The position numbers and the translations under genes were made by a program. Positions 1 to 7,301 of a stretch of DNA of 64,000 bases are shown piece after piece. This DNA comes from Eubacterium sp. MSJ-33 (GTDB lineage Bacteria > Bacillota > Clostridia > Lachnospirales > Lachnospiraceae), in assembly GCF_022174665.1 (NCBI RefSeq), contig NZ_CP076562.1, positions 188,001 through 252,000 of the forward strand. Direction: 5' to 3'. Below the pieces are notes generated by a model. That model made no database searches. It was not told the DNA's origin and was given only the letters and a program-made list of their open reading frames with translations. Each line of letters begins with the position of its first letter. Position 1 is the first letter of the stretch.

Positions 1-34
1 AGGCACTGCGAAGCTTAAGCAGTGCCTTTTTTTC
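1..34 (+). terminator. Rho-independent terminator of a convergent upstream gene
   Basis: A perfect 9-bp stem (AGGCACTGC at 1-9 with GCAGTGCCT at 19-27) is followed by a run of T to position 33. This is the form of a plus-strand intrinsic terminator. It would end a gene lying to the left of the window. It also lies inside the 3' coding end of the minus-strand sigma factor gene. Confidence 0.65.
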
Positions 35-613
35 AATTCGTGACACATAAGAACGGGAGATGTGGAGACGGTTCGAAATCTCTTTCTGTGTAAGTTCCCG
101 GTTATCACACAGTCCATAGCGCAGAGTGATTACTTCCTGCTCGCGTGCGTCTAAAACTTCGGTGAAAATCTCGTTTATATTCCGCAGACTTTCAGACGTG
201 ATTACGTTAGATAATACATTTTCTTCATCCATTCGGATTACATCCATCAGGCTGATCTCGTTTCCTTCCCGGTCGGTTCCGATCGGCTCGTAGAGGGATA
301 TCTCCCTGGCTTCCTTGCGTTCCTGCCTTAGCCGCATCAAAAGCTCGTTCTCGATACAACGGCTGGCATACGTCACAAGCTTGGAACCTTTGTCGGTATC
401 ATATGTATTGATGGCTTTGATCAGCCCGATCGTACCTATGGATATCAGGTCTTCCGTAGAACGGTTCCCTGTCTGATATTTCTTGACGATATGTGCGACG
501 AGACGCAGATTGTATTCTACAAGGATATTGCGTGCGGAAAGATCGCCCGCTTTTGCTTTTTGCAGATAATACGATTCCTCTTCGGGAGAGAGCGGGTGAT
601 GAAACGTCTGCAT
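1..613 (-). CDS. sigK: Sporulation sigma factor SigK-like, 3' end cut by window
   Basis: Translating the minus strand from ATG at 613 gives 204 residues with no stop before the window edge. The protein has the sigma-70 region 2 core (RLVAHIVKKY, EDLISIGTIGLIKAI, KLVTYASRCIENELL) and region 4 helix-turn-helix (TQKEISNRLHISRSYVSRIE) of the SigE/SigK mother-cell class. The wording best fits SigK, which drives late mother-cell spore genes. The start is supported by GAGGG five bases upstream. It begins only seven residues before the conserved PLS motif, so no hydrophobic pro-sequence is encoded, and in-frame sequence further upstream does not resemble one. SigE is the main alternative. The gene appears unbroken across the region where skin elements insert in some species. 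Confidence 0.85.
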   Translation of the reverse strand, partial: MQTFHHPLSPEEESYYLQKAKAGDLSARNILVEYNLRLVAHIVKKYQTGNRSTEDLISIGTIGLIKAINTYDTDKGSKLVTYASRCIENELLMRLRQERKEAREISLYEPIGTDREGNEISLMDVIRMDEENVLSNVITSESLRNINEIFTEVLDAREQEVITLRYGLCDNRELTQKEISNRLHISRSYVSRIEKKALLKLRSA

Positions 614-640
614 AGCTGCCCTCGCTATCCCTCTTTGTAT

Positions 641-669
641 ATAGTATGACGAATGGTGCAAAATAGTGC
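641..669 (-). promoter_or_regulatory. Possible SigE-type promoter of sigK
   Basis: On the minus strand CATACTAT (641-648) matches 7 of 8 positions of the sigma-E -10 consensus CATACAMT. GCACTATT (662-669) lies 13 bases upstream as a looser -35. Sigma-E control of sigK is established in Bacillus subtilis; its use here is inferred. Confidence 0.4.
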
Positions 670-688
670 TTTTCCAACATGGGAAAAG
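669..688. promoter_or_regulatory. Short inverted repeat between divergent genes
   Basis: CTTTTCC (669-675) and GGAAAAG (682-688) form a perfect 7-bp inverted repeat around a six-base centre. It abuts the putative sigK -35 and lies about 45 bases before the CPBP protease start. It could be an operator or a weak hairpin; nothing in the sequence decides this. Confidence 0.25.
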
Positions 689-731
689 ATGGTAATATGG
701 AACTAAATTGGGAGAGGGTGAGGGAATACAT

Positions 732-1418
732 ATGTTAAATCTAAAACATGATATAAAGATTAATCTGAAAAATGAGAAAGAAGTGTTCCGGCTGATAAGA
801 TTGTTGATATTCACTTTTATATTGTCGGCAGCTTTGCTAGGTATATCCGACTATATATGGAATATGACACTGTATCGGATATCGGTCTGGATGGTGCCGT
901 GGCTGGTCGCAATCCCGGCGATTATCAACTGTGTGGAACGAAAAGTAAATCTGAAAGAATTGCTTGGAAATCATATCCTGTTTCAGGTGCTTGTGGGAAC
1001 TGCGATTGGAACTGCGATGGCGGTTATATGGGATATCGTGTATTTAATGATCGGAGGTATGAAGCCATTATATTATGATTTTTCAATAGGAATAAATGTG
1101 CAAAGGCTTGCCCGTTATATATTTGTGACAGGAATAACAGAAGAATTGATTTACCGGATAGCGATTATGGAACAGTTAGAAAAGGTGTTTGAAAAGAGGA
1201 AGGTTTTTGCACCTGTGACAGCAAATTTGTTGTTTGCGTTTTCACATCTGTTTCAACATGGCTGGGATAATGTGATTCTTACGCTGTTCGTTGGCGGAGT
1301 ATTCACTCTATCGGCGTATAAGTGGAAACGTTGTGGATTTGTAATGCTTGCGGTGATGCATGGCATGTTTGACTTCATGACTCACTTTGTGACGGGATTG
1401 ATAGTGACATTTACTTAA
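732..1418 (+). CDS. CPBP family intramembrane metalloprotease
   Basis: This 228-residue polytopic membrane protein carries the three signatures of the CPBP (Rce1/Abi, type II CAAX protease-like) family: EELIYR in the middle, FAFSH in the next helix and a late VMHGMFDF. The glutamates and histidines are the presumed catalytic residues. Family members cleave membrane peptides or act in bacteriocin immunity and protein maturation; the substrate here is unknown. The start at 732 was chosen over an in-frame ATG at 708 because GAGGG lies seven bases upstream. It is divergent from sigK and monocistronic. A role in pilus maturation is possible from position only and is not otherwise supported. Confidence 0.85.
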   Translation: MLNLKHDIKINLKNEKEVFRLIRLLIFTFILSAALLGISDYIWNMTLYRISVWMVPWLVAIPAIINCVERKVNLKELLGNHILFQVLVGTAIGTAMAVIWDIVYLMIGGMKPLYYDFSIGINVQRLARYIFVTGITEELIYRIAIMEQLEKVFEKRKVFAPVTANLLFAFSHLFQHGWDNVILTLFVGGVFTLSAYKWKRCGFVMLAVMHGMFDFMTHFVTGLIVTFT

Positions 1419-1434
1419 AAATAATTATATAATT

Positions 1435-1471
1435 GCAAGTGGTAATAATACCAAAAAATTGCTTTTTTTTT
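1435..1471 (+). terminator. Weak terminator after the CPBP protease
   Basis: GCAA (1435-1438) pairs with TTGC (1459-1462), with an inner GGTA/TACC stem, followed by nine T. The helix is short and has an uneven internal loop, so the call rests mainly on the T-run. Confidence 0.35.
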
Positions 1472-1482
1472 CATCTTTATTA

Positions 1483-1491
1483 TGCTATAAT
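1483..1491 (+). promoter_or_regulatory. Extended -10 promoter of the pilus operon
   Basis: TATAAT at 1486-1491 is preceded by TGC at 1483-1485, forming an extended -10 element about 36 bases before the pilB start. No good -35 hexamer sits 17 bases upstream; that stretch is poly-T. Confidence 0.5.
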
Positions 1492-1527
1492 TTATTTACT
1501 ATATTATATTTATGAGAGGGTATTGCT

Positions 1528-3255
1528 ATGCGGATAACTGGAGGAAGAAAGAAGATTCGTATAGGTGATTTGCTTGTTGAAGCGGGGGCTATTACGGAAG
1601 AAGAGCTTCAAGAGGCACTTGCCTATCAGAAGGAAAACGGTGGCCGAATCGGTAATGTCATCATGGAACTTGGTTTTATCAGCCAGGAACTGTTGATTAC
1701 GGTACTTACGACCCAGATGGGAATTGACTACATCGAACTGAAGGCCTGCAAATTGGATGAAGATCTGTTGAAACAGATTCCGGAAAATCTGGTCAACAAA
1801 TACAAGGCGATTCCGATTGGATATGACGAGGCAAATCCGAACATCCTGCGTGTGGCGATGGTTGATCCGATGGACTTAAACGCCATCGATGATATCGGTA
1901 TCGCGATGAATACACAGGTAGAACCGTTGCTTGCGATGGAAGAAGACGTGATGGAAGCCATCGGTAAGTATTATGGAAACGCACAGGCGATGGAAGCAGC
2001 GGAACAGTATCGGAAGGAAATGCAGGAGAATGGCATGACCGATGCGGATCAGGATGCAATCAATGAAGATATTGAGAATTCGCCGATTGTACTCTTGGTA
2101 AAACAGATTATCGAAGGCGGTGTCAGACAGAGAGCGTCCGATATACATATCGAACCGTTGGAGAGCAGCGTTCGAGTCCGCTATCGTATCGATGGTGCGT
2201 TAAAACATGTTATGACATATGATATCGGACTTCTGGCAGGTATCAGTGCCCGTATCAAGATCATCGGCGGTATGGATATCGCAGAGAAACGTAAACCACA
2301 GGATGGACGTATCACAATCATGGTAGACCGTAGAGAATATGATGTCCGTGTATCTATCCTGCCGACTGTATACGGTGAGAAGACCGTTATGAGACTTACA
2401 TCCAAGGATGGCCTGACGAAACCGAAGAGCGCCCTTGGATTTGGACCGAAAGAATTAAAAGTATTTGATGGTATCCTGAGCAACCCGCATGGTATTATCC
2501 TTGTAACAGGGCCGACAGGTTCCGGTAAATCAACAACCTTGTATACATCCCTAAGCGAGCTGAACACGGAAGATGTAAATATCATCACAGTTGAAGACCC
2601 GGTCGAGGCAAATATTGATGGTATCAATCAGGTACAGGTAAATGTAAAAGCGGAGATGACTTTCGCAGCAGCCCTTCGTTCTATCCTCCGTCAGGATCCG
2701 GATATTATTATGATCGGAGAGATTCGAGACGGTGAGACGGCACAGATTGCCGTGCAGGCCGCTATTACCGGTCACCTGGTAGTATCGACACTGCATACGA
2801 ACTCGGCAGCATCAACGGTTACCCGTATTATCGATATGGGTATTGAACCGTATGTAGCAGGTGATGCTTTAGTAGGTGTGATTGCACAGCGTCTTGTTCG
2901 AAGACTTTGCAGCTCCTGTAAGCAGGCAAGACTGGCAGAACCGGATGAGAAGAAGATTCTGGGAGTAAAACCGGAAGATATGGATGATGATGTAATCATC
3001 TACGAACCGGTTGGATGCCCGCTTTGCGGTGATACCGGATATGCAGGGCGAATCGGTGTATACGAGATGATGCCGGTATCGAAAGAACTGCAGGCGGTTA
3101 TCTCGAAGGGGGCGACTGCGGATGTTATCGAGAAGCAGGCACTGGCAGAAGGCATGCTTACCTTGAAGATGGGTGCGGCACAGCATGTATTGAATGGTAT
3201 TACGTCAATCAGCGAGATGAAGAAGATTACATATGAGACGGGTGACGAGTATTAA
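1528..3255 (+). CDS. pilB: Type IV pilus extension ATPase PilB (GspE/PulE family)
   Basis: This 575-residue protein is the cytoplasmic hexameric ATPase that drives pilin polymerisation. The first ~150 residues form an MshEN/GspE N-terminal domain. Walker A (GPTGSGKSTT) is at about 328-337 and Walker B (IIMIGEIRD) near 393, with the Asp and His boxes between and after them. A tetracysteine zinc motif is present at C461, C464, C497 and C500, as in typical PilB/GspE and absent from PilT. Length is normal. The start has GAGAGGG upstream. It opens the pilus operon, 36 bases before pilT, so the call does not depend on sequence alone. Confidence 0.95.
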   Translation: MRITGGRKKIRIGDLLVEAGAITEEELQEALAYQKENGGRIGNVIMELGFISQELLITVLTTQMGIDYIELKACKLDEDLLKQIPENLVNKYKAIPIGYDEANPNILRVAMVDPMDLNAIDDIGIAMNTQVEPLLAMEEDVMEAIGKYYGNAQAMEAAEQYRKEMQENGMTDADQDAINEDIENSPIVLLVKQIIEGGVRQRASDIHIEPLESSVRVRYRIDGALKHVMTYDIGLLAGISARIKIIGGMDIAEKRKPQDGRITIMVDRREYDVRVSILPTVYGEKTVMRLTSKDGLTKPKSALGFGPKELKVFDGILSNPHGIILVTGPTGSGKSTTLYTSLSELNTEDVNIITVEDPVEANIDGINQVQVNVKAEMTFAAALRSILRQDPDIIMIGEIRDGETAQIAVQAAITGHLVVSTLHTNSAASTVTRIIDMGIEPYVAGDALVGVIAQRLVRRLCSSCKQARLAEPDEKKILGVKPEDMDDDVIIYEPVGCPLCGDTGYAGRIGVYEMMPVSKELQAVISKGATADVIEKQALAEGMLTLKMGAAQHVLNGITSISEMKKITYETGDEY

Positions 3256-3291
3256 TAAAAAACTATAATGTAAGAAGAGGGAGACAAAAAC

Positions 3292-4344
3292 ATGATAGAC
3301 ATGAAAGAACTTTTGGCATTCGCGGTAGAACAGAATGCATCGGATATCCATATTGCGACAGGGATTCCGCCGAAACTCCGTATCAATGGCCGGCTGACAG
3401 AAGTAGAGTTACCGCCGATGACGCCGGCAGATGCGGCAGAGGCGATTGGGTCGACGATGCATGACCGTCACAAACAGATCTTGAAAGAGAGAGGTGAGGT
3501 CGACTTCTCCTTCTCATCTCCGGAGACAGGCCGATTCCGTGTGAATGTTTTCATGGACCGTGGCAATATGGCGGCTGCATACAGAAAGGTTGATACGATT
3601 ATTCCAAGACCGGATCAGCTAGGTATTCCGGAGGCGGTCGTACAGTTATATAAGAAGAAAAGAGGTCTGGTACTCGTAACAGGTCCGACAGGTTCCGGTA
3701 AATCAACGACACTTGCTTCTATTATTAATAAAGCAAATGAAAACCTGACAGACCATATCATTACACTGGAGGATCCGATCGAGTATATCCACAAACATAA
3801 GAAGTCGGTTGTAAACCAGCGAGAGGTTGGTATGGATACGCTCTCTTATGCGAATGCTCTTCGTGCAGCACTTCGTGAGGATCCGGATATTATTCTGGTA
3901 GGAGAGATGCGTGACTTGGAGACAATCTCTACAGCAATCACAGCTGCTGAGACCGGACATCTGGTGTTTTCAACACTGCATACAATCGGTGCTGCATCCA
4001 CGATCGACCGTATCATCGATGTGTTCCCGACACATCAGCAGCAACAGACACGTATCCAGTTAGCGATGATTCTGGAAGGCGTTATCTCGCAGGCACTGAT
4101 TCCGACAGCAGACGGAAAAGGACGAGTAGCGGCATTTGAGGTCATGCTTGCCAGCCCGGCGATTCGAAGCCTGATTCGTGAGCAGAAGAACCATCAGATT
4201 CAGTCTACGATTCAGACAAGCCGTGCACAGGGCATGATTACATTGGATGATTTTATCTTAGATCTCTACAAGAGTGGTAAGATCACAAGAGATATGGCGC
4301 TTGTATACGCACAGGATCAGGTCGCAATGAAGAAACAGATGTAA
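3292..4344 (+). CDS. pilT: Type IV pilus retraction ATPase PilT
   Basis: This 350-residue ATPase powers pilus depolymerisation, allowing twitching, DNA uptake or adhesion under tension. It has the short N-terminal domain of PilT, Walker A from residue 131 (GPTGSGKSTT), Walker B (IILVGEMRD) and the PilT hallmark AIRSLIRE near 290, required for retraction in studied homologues. It lacks the tetracysteine site of PilB. Its presence says the pili are probably retractile. It follows pilB closely with an AGAGGGAG ribosome site, and a 138-base gap separates it from pilC. Confidence 0.95.
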   Translation: MIDMKELLAFAVEQNASDIHIATGIPPKLRINGRLTEVELPPMTPADAAEAIGSTMHDRHKQILKERGEVDFSFSSPETGRFRVNVFMDRGNMAAAYRKVDTIIPRPDQLGIPEAVVQLYKKKRGLVLVTGPTGSGKSTTLASIINKANENLTDHIITLEDPIEYIHKHKKSVVNQREVGMDTLSYANALRAALREDPDIILVGEMRDLETISTAITAAETGHLVFSTLHTIGAASTIDRIIDVFPTHQQQQTRIQLAMILEGVISQALIPTADGKGRVAAFEVMLASPAIRSLIREQKNHQIQSTIQTSRAQGMITLDDFILDLYKSGKITRDMALVYAQDQVAMKKQM

Positions 4345-4389
4345 CGTTTGTGCATATTTCACAAAATTAAAATATTTTATTGAACTTTA

Positions 4390-4418
4390 TTGCAAAAAAC
4401 TATCAAATAGAGTAGTAT
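4390..4418 (+). promoter_or_regulatory. Possible internal promoter before pilC
   Basis: TTGCAA (4390-4395) and TAGTAT (4413-4418) are separated by 17 bases in the AT-rich 138-base gap between pilT and pilC. The hexamers are imperfect. If active it would let pilC onward be expressed separately from the ATPases. Confidence 0.35.
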
Positions 4419-4482
4419 CAGTATATAAATTGTTCATAAAATGTTCATTTTTTAGAAAAATAAGAGGGTCGGAGGAGTTAAG

Positions 4483-5685
4483 ATGGCACAATACAATTAT
4501 AAAGCCATGGACAAAAACGGCAAAGCGAAGAAAGGCTCAATCGAGGCAATCAATCCGGAGAAGGCAAAAGAAAAGCTGAAGTCTGAAGGTTTGATTGTAC
4601 AGGAGATTAAGGAGCAGGGTGTCGCGAAAGCAGGCCGTGGCAAGAAAGTAAAGGACAAGGATCTCGCGGTGTTCTGTAAGCAGTTTGCATCTGTGCTGAA
4701 TGCCGGTGTTACTATCATCAGTGCATTGGAGATGATGTCGGAGCAGTTGGAGAACAAGACATTGCAGCGTGCGTTACAGGAAGCACAGGCGTATGTACAG
4801 AAGGGTGGTACTCTGGCGGATGCGTTCAAGCTGAATCCGAAGGTATTCCCGCCAATCATGATCAACATGACAGCGGCCGGTGAGATGTCCGGTAATCTGG
4901 AGATCTGTTTTGAACGTCTGACAACACACTTTGAGACAGCAAATGCCTTACATTCGAAGGTAAAAGGTGCAGTTACATATCCTATTGTAATTTTGATCGT
5001 TGTTGTTGCGGTTGTAACAGTATTGCTGGTTGGTGTTATCCCGCAGTTTTCACAGATGTTTGATGACTTGGGTTCAGAACTCCCGGCAGCAACACAGATG
5101 CTTGTGAATTTAAGTAATTTCCTGCAGCATAAGGGGTATATTGTAGTTATTGTTGTTGTAGCATTGATCTTTGGATTGAAAGCGTTCGGCAAGACAGAAG
5201 CAGGTTCGCTGATGTATGCGAAGATTGGCATGAAGGCACCGCTTTTCGGTAACCTGACAGTGAAGTCTGCTGCAGCTACATTTTCACGTACGATGGCGAC
5301 ACTGATGGCATCCGGTATCAGTTTGATCGATGCAGTAGAACAGGTAGCAAAGATGATCAATAACCGAATCATCCGGGAAGCACTCTTGGATGCAAAGGTT
5401 CAGATCTCAAAAGGTGTGCCGCTTTCCAAGCCGCTTCGAGATTGTGGTATCTTCCCTGCGATGCTGCCACAGATGACACGTATCGGTGAGGAAACCGGTA
5501 ATATCGAAGATATGATGGATAAGGTTGCAGATTATTATGAGATGGAAGTAAACGATGCAACAGATGCATTAACCGCAGCGATGGAACCACTTATCATTGT
5601 AATCATGGGTGTTGTAGTTGGTGGTATCGTTATGGCTATCTACAGCCCAATGCTTAGTATGTACGACGCGGTCGACAGCTACTAA
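4483..5685 (+). CDS. pilC: Type IV pilus inner-membrane platform protein PilC
   Basis: This 400-residue protein of the T2SS F/PilC family connects the ATPases to the growing pilus. It has two repeated cytoplasmic domains (about 62-185 and 265-387) and hydrophobic segments near 163-190, 213-233 and 369-392. The first domain carries FCKQFASVLNAGV and the second SRTMATLMASGISL, the paired family signatures. The N-terminal part (YNYKAMDKNGK) matches the usual start. GGAGG lies upstream of the ATG. Length is normal for PilC. Confidence 0.95.
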   Translation: MAQYNYKAMDKNGKAKKGSIEAINPEKAKEKLKSEGLIVQEIKEQGVAKAGRGKKVKDKDLAVFCKQFASVLNAGVTIISALEMMSEQLENKTLQRALQEAQAYVQKGGTLADAFKLNPKVFPPIMINMTAAGEMSGNLEICFERLTTHFETANALHSKVKGAVTYPIVILIVVVAVVTVLLVGVIPQFSQMFDDLGSELPAATQMLVNLSNFLQHKGYIVVIVVVALIFGLKAFGKTEAGSLMYAKIGMKAPLFGNLTVKSAAATFSRTMATLMASGISLIDAVEQVAKMINNRIIREALLDAKVQISKGVPLSKPLRDCGIFPAMLPQMTRIGEETGNIEDMMDKVADYYEMEVNDATDALTAAMEPLIIVIMGVVVGGIVMAIYSPMLSMYDAVDSY

Positions 5686-5701
5686 GATTCTGGTCGGATA
5701 C

Positions 5702-5727
5702 AAACCGTCGGGCGAGGACGTCGGTTT
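5702..5727 (+). other. Hairpin between pilC and pilA
   Basis: AAACCG (5702-5707) pairs with CGGTTT (5722-5727), extended inward by CG/CG across a T-T mismatch. The short T-run afterwards is poor, so this is more likely an mRNA processing or stability element, or partial attenuator, than a full terminator. Confidence 0.45.
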
Positions 5728-5768
5728 TATCATATAAAAAACTATATAAAGAAAAGGAGAGAAAATTT

Positions 5769-6389
5769 ATGAAGAAAACAAACAACAAAGGTTTCTCACT
5801 CGTAGAGTTGATTATCGTTATTGCTATCATGGCTATCCTTGCTGGTGCTATTGCGCCTGCACTGATCAAGTACATTGATAAGTCTAGAAAGTCTAACGAC
5901 GTTAGCTCTGCAAAGACAATTAAGACAGCAATCGAGACAGCACTTGGTACAGAAAGCGTATATGAGACGTTGACAAACATTGATGACACTAAGGATGTAA
6001 CGAAGATTACTATTTTGCCGGGAGAATCTACAGCGTCTGACACATCAACAGGTACGTCAGCTGTCAGCATTACAGATTGTACAGCACAGACAGGATCTGC
6101 GTCATTAACAGAATGTGCTAAGTCAATTGGTTCTAATATTGGTGAGAAAACACCAAAGACAAAGTACAAAAAGGAAATTAATAATGAAGGAGATCCAAAG
6201 GGAGCTGGAACAAAGTTTGCTCCTCAGAGCTTTGTTGCATTTATTACACCAGGTGGAACAGTATATGTATGTGTAGCTCCAGCAAGTGGTACAGGTGCAT
6301 CTTGTGATCCAGATGGAGGATCTTCAGGTTCTGCATCTTTCACATCATGTGCTCCACTTGCACCAGAAGTATGTAAGGGATATCAGTAA
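5769..6389 (+). CDS. pilA: Major type IV prepilin PilA
   Basis: This 206-residue class III prepilin has a short leader ending KG, with cleavage expected after Gly8 and mature residue Phe9; Glu13 is the conserved +5 glutamate. A hydrophobic alpha1 helix (LVELIIVIAIMAILAGAIAPA) follows, in which bases 5799-5861 encode 21 residues. The globular half is Ser/Thr/Gly-rich and has six cysteines (after TD, TE, YV, AS, TS and EV), enough for three disulfides. Strong AAGGAGAG lies upstream. It is the smallest prepilin after the machinery genes and is bracketed by hairpins, so it is the likely major subunit; direct proof of abundance is lacking. Confidence 0.88.
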   Translation: MKKTNNKGFSLVELIIVIAIMAILAGAIAPALIKYIDKSRKSNDVSSAKTIKTAIETALGTESVYETLTNIDDTKDVTKITILPGESTASDTSTGTSAVSITDCTAQTGSASLTECAKSIGSNIGEKTPKTKYKKEINNEGDPKGAGTKFAPQSFVAFITPGGTVYVCVAPASGTGASCDPDGGSSGSASFTSCAPLAPEVCKGYQ

Positions 6390-6421
6390 GATATAACTTC
6401 AAAATTAAATCTGTATAGTTG

Positions 6422-6449
6422 GATTCCACTCGATTCGCCGGGTGGAATC
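6422..6449 (+). other. Hairpin downstream of pilA
   Basis: GATTCCAC (6422-6429) and GTGGAATC (6442-6449) form a perfect 8-bp stem with a 12-base loop. No T-run follows, so it resembles a 3' stabilising or pausing hairpin rather than a terminator. It would protect the pilA message and reduce read-through to pilD. Confidence 0.5.
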
Positions 6450-6492
6450 TAGCTGTATATTACTATCTATGTGACTGAAAGGAACGAATGAC

Positions 6493-7245
6493 ATGAGTAT
6501 GACAACTTTACATATTATTATTGCAATCCTGTTTGGATTGTATGGTATCGTGATTGGGAGTTTTGTGAACGTTCTGATCTTACGGTTGCCGATTCATGAG
6601 AGTGTCACCTTGAAGAGGTCACATTGTATGACATGCGGGCATACCTTATCGTGGTATGAACTCATTCCTTTATTTAGTTATTTATTTTTAGGTGGAAAGT
6701 GCAGGCATTGTAAGGCACATATCTCGGTGCAGTATCCGATTGTGGAAGCTGCAAATGGAATTATGTACGTGGCAATCTTCCTCGCAAAAGGTGTCACAGC
6801 AGAGACGTTCCTTTATTGCCTGTGTGCTTCTGCCTTGTTAGCACTAAGCGTCATTGATGGACGTACACAGGAGATCCCTTTGGGATTCAATATTTTTATA
6901 CTAATTTTGGGACTGGTTAGGCTCTTTACCGATCTGGGTAATTGGAGTCAGTATGTAATCGGTTTGTTTGCTGTCAGCGTTTTTTTACTTCTCATTAATC
7001 TTGTTACGAAGGGGAGAGGCATAGGACACGGTGACATAAAACTTATGGCAGCAACCGGCTTACTGATGGGCTGGAAACTTATTGTAGTAGCATTTATCGT
7101 AGCATGTATCATCGGAACGGTGGTGCATCTGATACGGATGGCTGTTAAGAAAGTTGGCAGGAAGCTGGCTTTTGGCCCATATTTATCTATGGGTATATTT
7201 ATAGCAATGATATGGGGTGAACAGCTCGTGAGCTGGTACCTATAA
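6493..7245 (+). CDS. pilD: Prepilin peptidase PilD (A24 family)
   Basis: This 250-residue polytopic membrane aspartic protease removes prepilin leaders and usually N-methylates the new end. Zinc-binding cysteine pairs C45/C48 and C70/C73 mark the cytoplasmic domain found in bifunctional enzymes. The catalytic aspartates are likely D122 (SVIDGRTQEIP) and D181 (GHGDIKLMAA). The N-terminus matches the family (GIVIGSFVNVLILRLP). Its substrates in this locus would be PilA and the three other proteins with prepilin leaders. A second ATG two codons in is an equally possible start. Confidence 0.94.
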   Translation: MSMTTLHIIIAILFGLYGIVIGSFVNVLILRLPIHESVTLKRSHCMTCGHTLSWYELIPLFSYLFLGGKCRHCKAHISVQYPIVEAANGIMYVAIFLAKGVTAETFLYCLCASALLALSVIDGRTQEIPLGFNIFILILGLVRLFTDLGNWSQYVIGLFAVSVFLLLINLVTKGRGIGHGDIKLMAATGLLMGWKLIVVAFIVACIIGTVVHLIRMAVKKVGRKLAFGPYLSMGIFIAMIWGEQLVSWYL

Positions 7246-7301
7246 GTATATGGACGAAAGTCCTACATAAAATCACTGATTAGCGAGGGAGGCTATAACG
7301 A

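Noticed and set aside
399..731. Minus-strand open frame of 110 residues
   Set aside because: It overlaps sigK in another frame, has low-complexity composition and no ribosome site; the sigK frame is clearly coding.
4497..5372. 291-residue minus-strand frame opposite pilC
   Set aside because: Shadow of the pilC codon pattern; composition rich in Ser/Ile/Thr and no ribosome site or family.
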